From the IMG/VR virus record IMGVR_UViG_3300043621_000102, positions 1-44,629 of that record: a stretch of 44,629 nucleotides of DNA; one strand, given 5' to 3'. This document shows positions 14,754 to 22,623 of the stretch, one piece after another. Position 1 is the stretch's first letter; each line of letters begins with the position of its first letter. Below the pieces are notes generated by a model. That model searched no databases and was not told the DNA's origin. It worked only from the letters and a program-made list of their open reading frames with translations. Source of the DNA: a virus. The position numbers were made by a program, and so were the translations under genes.

Positions 14754-17165
14754 TCACGCCTCCACCCGGCTGAAACCCATCCGCCCTCGCCTCACCCGAT
14801 CCTTTTCCAGACGTGTCCGCAGCGCGGTGGCGCTGAGCTGAGAGGCGAGCTTTTCAGCCCTGGCCCTCACCCAGACGCGGGCGCGCGCGTCTCCGTCCAC
14901 GATCTGCCGGTCCAGCTGGACCCATCCCATCAGCCGCAGGGCCTGAACGATGTGAGCCCAGGTGATCCCCCGCGAGACGGCCGCGCCCGCGTCCCAGTCG
15001 CCCCTCTGGCCTTTCACGAGGATTTCCCGCACCACCACGTAATTCCGCGCGTGCAAGGGCTGCTCCTCGTCCCAGAGGCGAGCGACCCAACCCACGGCGG
15101 GATGCGCGCCTTCCCGCGCCATGGTGTTTTTCGCCACCGTCATCACCGGCCGCGCGTTCGGGTTGAACGCCGCTACATCCCGCCCCATCAGGTATCCGGC
15201 GACGATCTCCCGCCCGCCATCGCGGCTATACCAACGGTGCAACGCCGTGTAATACGCTCCGATCTCCGCCTCCGTCCCCGTGACCGCCATCACCGTTCCA
15301 ACCACGTCGAACCGGCGATCATCCTCGGCCAGCGCGATCGCCCCGGCGTGATTCGAGGTCACGGCCACGTTCAGGACGTTGGGAATGTCGTATTCCTCCA
15401 CCCCTTTCCGATTGATCCGGATCACATCCGGCGGCGTGGTCAGGTCGCCTTTCAGATCCTCGTAAACATCGCGTTTGTGCGCCGGCGGCATTTCCGAGAT
15501 CAGCAGCCACGCCGTCTCCATGTATCCGTTGAACTGCCCGCCGAGCTTCGTCCCTCGCACCACGCTGTGATTGTGCTCGCCAATGGCGGCCCAGAACGGC
15601 GAGAGAAGCGAATCCTTGCCGGTCCCCTGCCCACCGATCAGCACCAGGGCGCTGTTGATCTTCCGTCCTGGGTTTTGGAGCGCCCAGGCCAGCCGATCCA
15701 GCACCCGCTCCCGATCCCTTTCGTCAGGGATCAGCCGACGAGCATGTTCCAGCCACACATCGGCGTCTTCCGCCGTGGCCCCCGCCCGAGGCTTCAGCGC
15801 CGAGGGCCGCCATGTGTTGGCGCAGACGCCCCATGCCTCCCTCACCGTCTCCCCTTGCCCCGGCCGCATGGTCACGCCGACCACCCAGCGCATCCCGCTC
15901 CCCTCCAGCCCGAGGCGCGCCGCGATGCCTTTCCCACCCTGGAACATCGCGCCTTCCACCCCCAGGCGCTGCGCCGTCTGCTTCAGGCGGGGTTCATCCA
16001 GCAAGATCCACGTCTCGCGATCCAGCCACCGATGCAGGGCCTGCACATACGTCACCCGCGCGGCCAGCGCCGCGAACCGTCCTCCCCCTCCCTCTTCCCC
16101 CGGCTCCGGCCCCTCACCACCAGCCGGGGTCCCCGAGGCTACCGACTCCCCCCGCGCCTTCCTGGAGGGCTTTACCCAACTCCCATCAGCCTTATTGGCC
16201 TCATACAGCAGCGTCCCGATCCCCAGCCGATCAGGCGGCGAGCGCATCCAGTGATCCCACCGCTCGCGGCAGGCCGCGTCGTCGTGTTTCCCCGACTTCT
16301 CCGACCACTCCCTGAACGCCTCGTATCCGTCCTCGCTTCCGCCCGTCGCGCCCCAGACGGCCATTCCGATCTTCGACCAGTCATCCCACCCCGCGTCCTC
16401 GTTCGGGATGACCCCGAGGGCCGCCCTCACGTCTTCGATATGTCCCCGGAGCGAGAGCCCATCGTCGTCCGCCCTCTCCGCGCGCCCCTCGATGGTCTTC
16501 GGTTCGTCCGTTCGTTCCCGTATCCATCCGACGATCTCATCGATTTCGACCGTGCAATCGCCGGTCCCGTCCCATCCGGTCACCGTCAGGAACCTGCTAC
16601 AGGCGTGGAATAGTTCGATCTGGGCGCGGGCCTTGATCCCCTCGCCCCACCAGGCTCGCTCCTCGGCGCTGTCAGGTCCCTCCAGGCTCGCCACCCATGC
16701 CTTCACCCTCAGCTTGCCCTGGAACGCCTCTGGGCGCCCGCTCAGGCGCCCGATGATCCGTATCCCCGTCCCCGAAGGCGTGATCTCCCAGTACGCCCCT
16801 GGCGCGGCCGCCAGGATCGCCAGCGCCCACGCATCGATTTTCCCGGTCTTCGGACCGCGGCAGTGGTCGAGGTCCAGCGCCACCAGCCCGACATCCCCTT
16901 CCATCCGCCAGCCGACGCCGGCGGCGCCCTCGGCGAGCACCGCCGCGCGGGCCACGTCGTAGCCGACCACCCCTTCCAGGCTGTTGACGCGGACCCCAAT
17001 CCCCGTTCCGGGGATGACCGGAACCTTGGTCTTGCCCTTCGTCCCGTCCTTTCGGATCAGCACGCGCCAGTACCAGAGGCACCAGCGATCAACGGCGAGC
17101 ATCGCCGCCAGGCCGGGGATACTCCGTAGGTTCAATCCCCGTGTTTTGTCGTTGTCGTCAGCCAT
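14754..17165 (-). CDS. Primase-helicase (prim-pol-like N-terminus, PriCT-2 type linker, superfamily 3-like helicase)
   Basis: 803 residues. The N-terminal part has prim-pol features: GLVALDLDHCRGPKTGKI (acidic motif) and ITPSGTGIRIIGRL, then Glu/His motifs in IELFHACSRFLTVTG. Residues of about 255-310 (DDWSKIGMAVWGATGGSEDG, then WSEKSGKHDDAACRERWDHW) match PriCT-2. After a Gly/Glu linker the C-terminal helicase has Walker A GGQGTGKD near residue 508, WLLISEMPP as Walker B, and VLNVAVTSNH as sensor, as in DUF5906 proteins. It should prime and unwind DNA for the phage polymerase. The candidate origin lies just downstream. Confidence 0.85.
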   Translation of the reverse strand: MADDNDKTRGLNLRSIPGLAAMLAVDRWCLWYWRVLIRKDGTKGKTKVPVIPGTGIGVRVNSLEGVVGYDVARAAVLAEGAAGVGWRMEGDVGLVALDLDHCRGPKTGKIDAWALAILAAAPGAYWEITPSGTGIRIIGRLSGRPEAFQGKLRVKAWVASLEGPDSAEERAWWGEGIKARAQIELFHACSRFLTVTGWDGTGDCTVEIDEIVGWIRERTDEPKTIEGRAERADDDGLSLRGHIEDVRAALGVIPNEDAGWDDWSKIGMAVWGATGGSEDGYEAFREWSEKSGKHDDAACRERWDHWMRSPPDRLGIGTLLYEANKADGSWVKPSRKARGESVASGTPAGGEGPEPGEEGGGGRFAALAARVTYVQALHRWLDRETWILLDEPRLKQTAQRLGVEGAMFQGGKGIAARLGLEGSGMRWVVGVTMRPGQGETVREAWGVCANTWRPSALKPRAGATAEDADVWLEHARRLIPDERDRERVLDRLAWALQNPGRKINSALVLIGGQGTGKDSLLSPFWAAIGEHNHSVVRGTKLGGQFNGYMETAWLLISEMPPAHKRDVYEDLKGDLTTPPDVIRINRKGVEEYDIPNVLNVAVTSNHAGAIALAEDDRRFDVVGTVMAVTGTEAEIGAYYTALHRWYSRDGGREIVAGYLMGRDVAAFNPNARPVMTVAKNTMAREGAHPAVGWVARLWDEEQPLHARNYVVVREILVKGQRGDWDAGAAVSRGITWAHIVQALRLMGWVQLDRQIVDGDARARVWVRARAEKLASQLSATALRTRLEKDRVRRGRMGFSRVEA

Positions 17166-17201
17166 CGTTCACCCCCTCGGTTTCTTCGTTGTATTACGCT
17201 G

Positions 17202-17486
17202 TCACCCCCATTCAGCCCATTCGTCGCTCTCTCCCAGCGGCCGATACCCTCTTTTCACCCGCGTCGGCGGCGGCCCCATGGCTTCCACCGCGCTTACCAG
17301 CCCTTCGATCCACGTCATCACCGCGTCTGGCACGGGATACAGCCCTTCCCGCCACCTGCGGGCGGTAGAGACGCCGATTCCAAGCACCTCGGCCAGATCC
17401 CCCGAGGTCCACCGCAACGCCGTCAGCGCCGCTCCCAGACGCCGCGCGCGGTCATCCTCGACGATCCCCCTCATCGTCTCGCTCAT
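17202..17486 (-). CDS. HTH regulator
   Basis: 94 residues with a Cro/YdaS-like helix-turn-helix at about 15-55: RLGAALTALRWTSGDLAEVL, then IGVSTARRWREGLYPVPDAV. The C-terminus is short and Trp-rich. Its ATG overlaps the stop of the upstream 59-residue gene as ATGA. It probably regulates the early leftward operon or assists replication initiation just ahead of the primase-helicase; the target is unknown. Confidence 0.75.
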   Translation of the reverse strand: MSETMRGIVEDDRARRLGAALTALRWTSGDLAEVLGIGVSTARRWREGLYPVPDAVMTWIEGLVSAVEAMGPPPTRVKRGYRPLGESDEWAEWG

Positions 17487-17662
17487 GGCTTTTCCTCCGT
17501 CTTCACGTCATCGACCACGATCATCGATCCGTTCTTGATCCGGGCTTCGATCGAGCGGCGCGCCATGCCGTGAGACTCGCCCATCAGGCGGACCCTGGCG
17601 TTGATCCAGTAGAGTTCAGGAGCAACCCCTTTGGGGTCTTCGGCGCGGGCGAGAAGTCTCAT
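17483..17662 (-). CDS. Small early protein, 59 residues
   Basis: Reads MRLLARAEDPKGVAPELYWI, then NARVRLMGESHGMARRSIEA and a charged end with TEEKP. Its start overlaps the stop of the upstream gene and its stop overlaps the HTH start, both as ATGA, which is strong support for a real cistron. The C-terminal TEEKP is identical to the end of the next upstream protein, so the end may have been duplicated or shaped by the embedded ribosome site (GGAGGAAAAGCC). Function unknown. Confidence 0.6.
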   Translation of the reverse strand: MRLLARAEDPKGVAPELYWINARVRLMGESHGMARRSIEARIKNGSMIVVDDVKTEEKP

Positions 17663-17832
17663 GGCTTTTCCTCCGTCTCCACTTCGATATCCACGAGAGC
17701 CGCGCGCAGCAGTCTGTCGCGTATCGCCCTGATGCTCTTCGCGTGCGTGTCGGGCAGTTCCCGATACGTCTCGGCGAGATCCAGCTCGAGCAGAATGATT
17801 CGGATGTCATAAGTCGTGAGACGCCCGCTCAT
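17659..17832 (-). CDS. Small early protein, 57 residues
   Basis: From ATG 17830-17832, chosen for its ATGA overlap with the zinc-ribbon gene stop at 17829. The sequence is helical (TTYDIRIILLELDLAETYRE, then AKSIRAIRDRLLRAALVDIE) and ends in VETEEKP. No recognised family. It is one of four small cistrons chained by four-base overlaps upstream of the primase-helicase. Confidence 0.6.
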   Translation of the reverse strand: MSGRLTTYDIRIILLELDLAETYRELPDTHAKSIRAIRDRLLRAALVDIEVETEEKP

Positions 17833-18089
17833 GCTCTCCACTCCGCCGCGTCGATCGCGTAGTCCAGCCGCTGCTCTTCCGCGCACGATCCGCACAGCAT
17901 CAACCCGTCGAACGTTTCCACCGCGTCACGCTGGCAGCACTCGCAAGAAGCCACGACCTCGCCGGTCCCTTCGCATTCACGGCATTCCCAGGTCTTCGCC
18001 CATGGGTCATTGGGGCGACCGTCCCCACACAGTCCACCACCGCCGCATTCGCGGCATTTATCCATCAATGTTGCGTTGCTCGTTTTCAT
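17829..18089 (-). CDS. Zinc-ribbon / DnaJ-type zinc-finger small protein
   Basis: 86 residues from ATG 18087-18089. Cys pairs are arranged as in DnaJ zinc modules: CRECGGGG near residue 12, WECRECEGTGEV near residue 35, CECCQRD near residue 49 and LCGSCAEE near residue 65. Eight or more Cys imply two zinc sites. It is the first gene after the leftward promoter at 18188-18225, so it is likely early. The role is unknown; it may be an adapter or transcription-related factor. Confidence 0.7.
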   Translation of the reverse strand: MKTSNATLMDKCRECGGGGLCGDGRPNDPWAKTWECRECEGTGEVVASCECCQRDAVETFDGLMLCGSCAEEQRLDYAIDAAEWRA

Positions 18090-18187
18090 CTGCTTACATT
18101 CCTTTTCCACTCGTATTCGTCACACCCCCACTCTCCGGCGGCGCATTCCCCCGCGCCGCCGGTTTTTCTTTGTCCGCCTTTCGGCGA

Positions 18188-18225
18188 GACCCAACCTATA
18201 TGAACCAACACAAACCATAGGTCAA
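18188..18225 (-). promoter_or_regulatory. Predicted promoter with conserved downstream word (site B)
   Basis: On the minus strand TTGACC (18225-18220), a 17-base spacer, CATATA (18202-18197) and GGTTGGGTC. It is the exact partner of site A at 13677-13714. Here the -35 box lies in an inverted repeat ATAGGT-TGTTG-ACCTAT, a possible operator. It should drive the early leftward operon from the zinc-ribbon gene to the primase-helicase. Confidence 0.65.
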
Positions 18226-18229
18226 CAAC

Positions 18230-18451
18230 CTATTTGCTTCCTTCGCCATCTCTTTCCTTATATGCAGCGAAAGCTTCTCGCAGCCGCCGCTGCACCATGA
18301 CTTCCTCGCGAACGACCTCGGCTAACTTCTCCAGGAAATTTGGCGTAAATCCGCCAGGGCGCACGCTATCGGCGACGATGTAATAGCGTTCATTCATCCG
18401 TCTGATATCGTCGTCGTTCGCCTCTGGCGTGTTCTCTTTCGTGAATCGCAT
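18230..18451 (-). CDS. Small early protein, 73 residues
   Basis: From ATG 18449-18451, with AAGGGG upstream; a GTG one codon earlier is possible. Charged and helical (RFTKENTPEANDDDIRRMNE, then FLEKLAEVVREEVMVQRRL). It ends just before promoter site B, so it is transcribed from further right, divergent from the plus-strand HTH gene at 18499. No recognised family. Confidence 0.55.
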   Translation of the reverse strand: MRFTKENTPEANDDDIRRMNERYYIVADSVRPGGFTPNFLEKLAEVVREEVMVQRRLREAFAAYKERDGEGSK

Positions 18452-18462
18452 CACTTTTCCCC

Positions 18463-18490
18463 TTGCGCTATCTTCGCCACCTGTTATATC
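18463..18490 (+). promoter_or_regulatory. Predicted rightward early promoter (possible leaderless start)
   Basis: TTGCGC at 18463-18468, a 16-base spacer and TATATC at 18485-18490. Transcription would begin near 18496-18499, at the ATG of the HTH gene, which has no ribosome site. This would give a leaderless mRNA. The prediction is by eye. Confidence 0.4.
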
Positions 18491-18498
18491 TCCCCGCC

Positions 18499-18714
18499 AT
18501 GCCTAAAACAACATCCCCGCAGACCTACAGCATCAAAGAGGCCGCCAGGGTATTGGGCGTCCCTGGGCGAACGATATACGGCCAGGTGGCGCGCGGTGAA
18601 CTGCCGGCCATTCGTCTGAGCGGGCGCATCCTCATATTGCGCGCGGTGATCGACGCGATTCTGTTGTCGGGATTGCCTCCAACGGCGCCGGTCGAGGAGA
18701 CCACCGAATGGTGA
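18499..18714 (+). CDS. Excisionase/MerR-type HTH DNA-binding protein
   Basis: 71 residues from ATG 18499. TYSIKEAARVLGVPGRTIYG and QVARGELPAIRLSGRILILR form the winged HTH of the HTH_17/excisionase type. It is the first gene of the rightward block and has no Shine-Dalgarno motif. With no integrase in the window it is more likely a transcription regulator than an excisionase. Confidence 0.75.
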   Translation: MPKTTSPQTYSIKEAARVLGVPGRTIYGQVARGELPAIRLSGRILILRAVIDAILLSGLPPTAPVEETTEW

Positions 18715-18752
18715 TAATATGGCGCGTGGTCCGGGCTGGCGGGGGTGAGTGA

Positions 18753-19076
18753 ATGACTCCGCGCGAACTGGTCGAGAAAATTCAGGCTTCGCCTCGCTCG
18801 AACGAAAACATCTTCGAGTATCACGGAAAACTTATCGCCATGGTCGAGGCGTTCCGTGCGGCCGCGGGGGCTGGGGTGGACCCGGAAACCGAGAAACGCG
18901 CGATCCAGGGTATCGAGGCTCTGCGTTATGTTCAGGATGAGATCCGGTACCTGACCGCGATCGATCGGACGCGGGAGGGCGATCACGCGCTGCGGGTATT
19001 CCAGTTGATGCTTCGGCAGGTCTGGGAAAAACAATTTGTCAATGGCGAGTTTCTGTCCCTGGAAGACATCCCATGA
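18753..19076 (+). CDS. Hypothetical early protein
   Basis: 107 residues with GGGGGTGAG upstream of the ATG. Largely helical (TPRELVEKIQASPRSNENIF, HGKLIAMVEAFRAAA, RVFQLMLRQVWEKQF). The stop overlaps a four-codon reading frame (ATG 19073, stop 19085-19087) that itself overlaps the methyltransferase start, forming a chain of ATGA junctions. I recognise no family. Confidence 0.55.
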   Translation: MTPRELVEKIQASPRSNENIFEYHGKLIAMVEAFRAAAGAGVDPETEKRAIQGIEALRYVQDEIRYLTAIDRTREGDHALRVFQLMLRQVWEKQFVNGEFLSLEDIP

Positions 19077-19083
19077 GCACCCG

Positions 19084-19620
19084 ATGACATCCGTCCTCCC
19101 CGCCCCCGCCGGCTCGTTACGCCTGGGCTACGCGGACCCGCCTTATATCGGGTCAGCCCACCTTTATCGGGACCAGCCAGACTACGGCGGGGAGGTTGAC
19201 CACGCCGCCCTTGTCGCGGATCTCATGGACCGCTTCGATGGCTGGGTATTGCACGCATCCGCCACGCCGGGGTCGATCGCGATACTGGCGCCGCTGATCG
19301 CGCCAACCGGAGCGCGGTGGTGTTCCTGGGTCAAGGGCTTCGCGGCGTTCAAAAGGAATGTCTCGGTGGCCTACGCCTGGGAGCCGGTCATCATCAAACC
19401 CGCCCGCAAGCCGGTCGTGAGCAAGCGGCTGGTCATGCGTGACTGGATCAATCACTCGATCACGATGAAACGCGGCCTGACCGGCGCCAAGCCGGAAGCC
19501 GTCTGTCACTGGGCGTTCGAGCTGTTGGGCGCGCGTCCCGAGGATGATTTCAGTGATCTCTACCCCGGAACCGGCGCCGTGACGGCGGCGTGGGACAGTT
19601 GGACGGGACAATTCTGGTGA
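19084..19620 (+). CDS. DPPY-type DNA adenine methyltransferase-like protein
   Basis: 178 residues from ATG 19084. Motif IV ADPPY lies near residue 20 and motif I DLYPGTGAVTAAWD near residue 160, so the order is permuted as in beta-class N6-adenine methyltransferases. The middle is short, leaving little room for a target-recognition domain. No restriction enzyme gene is adjacent, so it is probably an orphan enzyme that protects phage DNA or regulates it. The stop overlaps the helicase GTG start. Confidence 0.65.
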   Translation: MTSVLPAPAGSLRLGYADPPYIGSAHLYRDQPDYGGEVDHAALVADLMDRFDGWVLHASATPGSIAILAPLIAPTGARWCSWVKGFAAFKRNVSVAYAWEPVIIKPARKPVVSKRLVMRDWINHSITMKRGLTGAKPEAVCHWAFELLGARPEDDFSDLYPGTGAVTAAWDSWTGQFW

Positions 19621-20963
19621 CCTCTCCCCTCGCTCTTTGGAAGCACCAGGCGGCCGTCATACCTGATATGGCCAAGGGGCATTTCCTCCTCCTTTGGGAT
19701 CCCGGAACGGGTAAGACCGCCGCCCTCATCCGCGCCGGCGCCGCCGTGGGCGGGCGTCAACTGTGGATCACCCACGCCGTGCTGATCCCGCAGACCCTGG
19801 CCGACATCGCCACCTGGCGTCCTGGCGTCCGCGTCCAGCGGATCACCAACGGCAAATCGATCGTCGATGACACCGCCGATATCGTGATTGTCTCATACGA
19901 TTTGATGAGAAGAACAGAGATCTGGAAACAACTCTACCGTCTGTACTGGGACAGCGCCGTCTGCGACGAGGGCCATGCTCTCGGTCATGGCGCCGCGGCG
20001 AGAACAAGAGCCTTTTATGGCGCGACGATTTACTCGCGAGGCGCTCTTTATACCCGCTGCCAAAGGGTCTGGATCGCCACGGGAACACCCGTGCTCAATA
20101 GCCCTGATGAATTACATCCGCATCTGTCCCGCCTTTTCCCCAACCTTATCCCCGGTCGCGTCCAGAAGGCGCTCTTCCTCGAACGTTATTGCGTCACTGT
20201 CCAAAAGACGTTCGGGCCGGTGGTCGTCGGCGCCCGTAATACCGAGGAGTTGCGGGGCATCCTCTCGAAATGCGCCTCTCGCGTGAAACTCTCGGATGTC
20301 ACCGACCTGCCGCCGCTGACTGTTGATACGCTCCCGGTAGAGATCAGTCCCGCCGATCGCCGCGCGATCGAGGCGACGATGACAGAGCAACAACGGAATG
20401 AGTTAAATGTTGTCCTGACCCAGCTGGAGGGCGGCGACGAGGCGGGGTGGCAGCGGCTCAACGCGATGTTGTTGCCGCTCGCCTCCACCCGCCGCGTCCT
20501 CGCCCTCGCCAAGAGCAGGGCGGCGGTCGATTTGATCAAATCCGAGATTGAAGGCGGCGCCGATCGTATCGTCCTCTTCGGTGTCCACGTCGCCGCCCTC
20601 CAGGCCATCAATGACGCCTGCCAGGGCATGGGCGCGAGGCTCCTGATGGGTGAGACCGCCCATACCCTTCGTGAGGGCGCTGTCGCCGGGTTCAACGCGG
20701 GCGTCGTCAAGGTTCTCGTGGCCTCCGTCAGGGTGGCCGGCTTCGGCCTCAACCTCCAGAGCGCCCGCCGCGCCATCTTTCTCGAAACCGACTGGACCAG
20801 CGCCTCGATCGACCAGGCCATCGCGCGTCTGTATCGCGCCGGCCAGGCCCGCCCGGTGCGGATCTCGATCCTGACCGTCGCGGACAGCATAGACGCCAGG
20901 GTCGCCGACATCGTCCGCCGTAAAAGGCGGATCGTCACTCAACTTTTGGAAGAGACCTCATGA
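19617..20963 (+). CDS. SNF2-like superfamily 2 helicase
   Basis: 448 residues from GTG 19617-19619, which overlaps the methyltransferase stop as GTGA; a longer form would overlap further. Walker A is DPGTGKT near residue 28, motif II is CDEGH near residue 115 (a DEAH variant), motif III is ATGTPVLNSPDEL, and the second RecA domain has VASVRVAGFGLNLQSARRAI and an arginine-finger region DQAIARLYRAGQARPV, as in SNF2 enzymes. It likely remodels DNA or assists replication and recombination. DEAH to DEGH is a small deviation. Confidence 0.85.
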   Translation: MTSPLALWKHQAAVIPDMAKGHFLLLWDPGTGKTAALIRAGAAVGGRQLWITHAVLIPQTLADIATWRPGVRVQRITNGKSIVDDTADIVIVSYDLMRRTEIWKQLYRLYWDSAVCDEGHALGHGAAARTRAFYGATIYSRGALYTRCQRVWIATGTPVLNSPDELHPHLSRLFPNLIPGRVQKALFLERYCVTVQKTFGPVVVGARNTEELRGILSKCASRVKLSDVTDLPPLTVDTLPVEISPADRRAIEATMTEQQRNELNVVLTQLEGGDEAGWQRLNAMLLPLASTRRVLALAKSRAAVDLIKSEIEGGADRIVLFGVHVAALQAINDACQGMGARLLMGETAHTLREGAVAGFNAGVVKVLVASVRVAGFGLNLQSARRAIFLETDWTSASIDQAIARLYRAGQARPVRISILTVADSIDARVADIVRRKRRIVTQLLEETS

Positions 20964-21445
20964 GTATCTCAATCAACTGCTCGATCGACCTGACCGAAGA
21001 GGAATTGTTCCTCATCCTCCAACACCGGCGGGCGATCGTAACTCCTCGCTTCATCGAGCCGAAGTCCGTTGAATCAAAAGTGACCACCATCGCGCCGGAG
21101 CCCGAGGTTACTCCCGAGGCGCGTATCGACGAAGACTATCCCGCGACGGAGGGCATCCCCCCGCCACGCCTTCCCAAAGCCCCCCGCCGCGCGAAAACCA
21201 ATGGTGCGGAGGCACCCATCAACGCCACGCCCCTGGCCCCGCCGCCTCCGCCGGAGCCCCTCGACGAGCCCGCCATGCGCTCTCTGCTGTCGAAAGTTGG
21301 CGCGGTGCATCCGCTCAAGGTCAAGGCGATCACCGACCTGTTGGAGGCCCACGGCGGAAAACGTCGTTTGTCTGAGTGCGATCCCGCGACGTGGCCCGCG
21401 ATCGCCGAGGCGGCGCTGGTGGCTCTGAAGGAGCATTCGGCGTGA
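20960..21445 (+). CDS. Hypothetical protein with Pro-rich linker
   Basis: 161 residues. A short N-terminal helix (CSIDLTEEELFLILQHRRA) is joined by a Pro/Ala-rich stretch of about 60 residues to a C-terminal helical domain (MRSLLSKVGAVHPLKVKAIT, then CDPATWPAIAEAALVAL). This C-terminal pattern occurs in phage proteins next to recombination genes. Its start overlaps the helicase stop as ATGA and its stop overlaps the nuclease GTG start. The role may be protein-protein bridging in the replication complex. Confidence 0.6.
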   Translation: MSISINCSIDLTEEELFLILQHRRAIVTPRFIEPKSVESKVTTIAPEPEVTPEARIDEDYPATEGIPPPRLPKAPRRAKTNGAEAPINATPLAPPPPPEPLDEPAMRSLLSKVGAVHPLKVKAITDLLEAHGGKRRLSECDPATWPAIAEAALVALKEHSA

Positions 21446-22617
21446 ACGACACGCCACCCACGCGAGGCCATTCACCCCTTGGCATGTCCGTCCTCGAACG
21501 CCGGGAATGTTGTCCCGGCAGCATGAAGGCCGAGGAAGGCAGGCCCAACACCGCCTCTGTCTACGCGAAGCGGGGAACGGACCTGCATGAAGTAGCGGCC
21601 GCCTGCCTGCGCGAGAACCTGTCCCCGTTCGATATCATCCCGGAAGACCCGGAGGGCGCGGAGATGGTGATGGCTTACGTCATCGAGGTTCAGTCCGCGC
21701 ACGATCGCCTTGGCGGAACGCTCCACGTGGAGCAGCCGATCGAGATGACCGCGCTGCATGAACTCTACACCGGAACGGCGGACGCTTTCATTGTCGCCCC
21801 GCCCCGCGCATACGTCGCCGATCTCAAGACGGGATACCATGGCGTGGAGATCCGCCGCCCTGACGGGCGCGCCAATCTACAGGCGGGCGGCTACGGCCTC
21901 GGCGCCCTCTGGTCCCTGCCGCCTGGCCTCGCCAATGAGATCACCGAAATAGAACTCGTCGTCGTCCAGCCGGCTCTTGGGCCGCCGCGCCGCACCATCC
22001 TGACAACGGCGGAGATCCATGATTTCGCCGCCGACCTCCTCGAGATCGCCGAGCGGGCGACCGACCCGCTCGCGCCGAGGATCGCGGGCGAGCATTGCAA
22101 ATACTGCCGCGCCGCCGGTGACTGCCCGGCGCTGCGTGCGAAAGCCCTCGCCTCCATTGGTCTGGAGTTTGAAGTGGTGGAAGTTGACAACGCCGTCTCG
22201 CTCCTGCCGGACCCGGCGAAGATATCCCGCGAGCGTTTAGGGGGGATTCTCGAAGGCGCCGAGATCATCGACCAATGGTTGTTAGCCGTTCGTGCTTACG
22301 CCAAATCCCTCGCTGATCGCGGCGAGGAGATACCGGGGTGGAAGCTGGTCGATAAACGCGGCAGGCGGGTATGGGCCGACGAGGAAGTGGCATCACCCAC
22401 GATGGACGCCATGCTAGGCGATGACGCTTATGTCACGAAACTCCACTCACCCACCCAGATCGAGAAGATCCTGAAGGCGAAGAAGTTGAAGAAACCAGTT
22501 CACTGGAATGAGCTGGTCACCTTGTCAGATCCCGGGACCGCGCTGGTTCCGGCGTCCGATCCGCGCGCGGCGGTTGCTCCGCGCATTGAGTTTGAAATAG
22601 TTAACACAGAGGAATAA
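21442..22617 (+). CDS. Cas4/RecB-like PD-(D/E)XK nuclease (DUF2800)
   Basis: 391 residues from GTG 21442-21444, with AAGGAG upstream. The PD-(D/E)XK core is GTADAFIVAPPRAYVADLKTG (catalytic Asp, then Asp-x-Lys near residue 125) followed by the QAGGYGLGALW helix. An N-terminal Cys (ERRECCPGS) and a later HCKYCRAAGDCPAL cluster match the iron-sulfur frame of Cas4/AddB-type nucleases. In phages DUF2800 genes sit with DUF2815 and PolA genes, as here. It should resect DNA ends for recombination. Confidence 0.82.
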   Translation: MNDTPPTRGHSPLGMSVLERRECCPGSMKAEEGRPNTASVYAKRGTDLHEVAAACLRENLSPFDIIPEDPEGAEMVMAYVIEVQSAHDRLGGTLHVEQPIEMTALHELYTGTADAFIVAPPRAYVADLKTGYHGVEIRRPDGRANLQAGGYGLGALWSLPPGLANEITEIELVVVQPALGPPRRTILTTAEIHDFAADLLEIAERATDPLAPRIAGEHCKYCRAAGDCPALRAKALASIGLEFEVVEVDNAVSLLPDPAKISRERLGGILEGAEIIDQWLLAVRAYAKSLADRGEEIPGWKLVDKRGRRVWADEEVASPTMDAMLGDDAYVTKLHSPTQIEKILKAKKLKKPVHWNELVTLSDPGTALVPASDPRAAVAPRIEFEIVNTEE

Positions 22618-22623
22618 GTTAAA

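Noticed and set aside
14733-16613. A 626-residue plus-strand frame
   Set aside because: It is antisense to the primase-helicase, has Pro/Arg/His-rich composition and no motif; the minus-strand gene is clearly real.
18499-18714. Excisionase as proof of a temperate phage
   Set aside because: The HTH fits, but no integrase or attachment site was found in the window, so a regulator is more likely.
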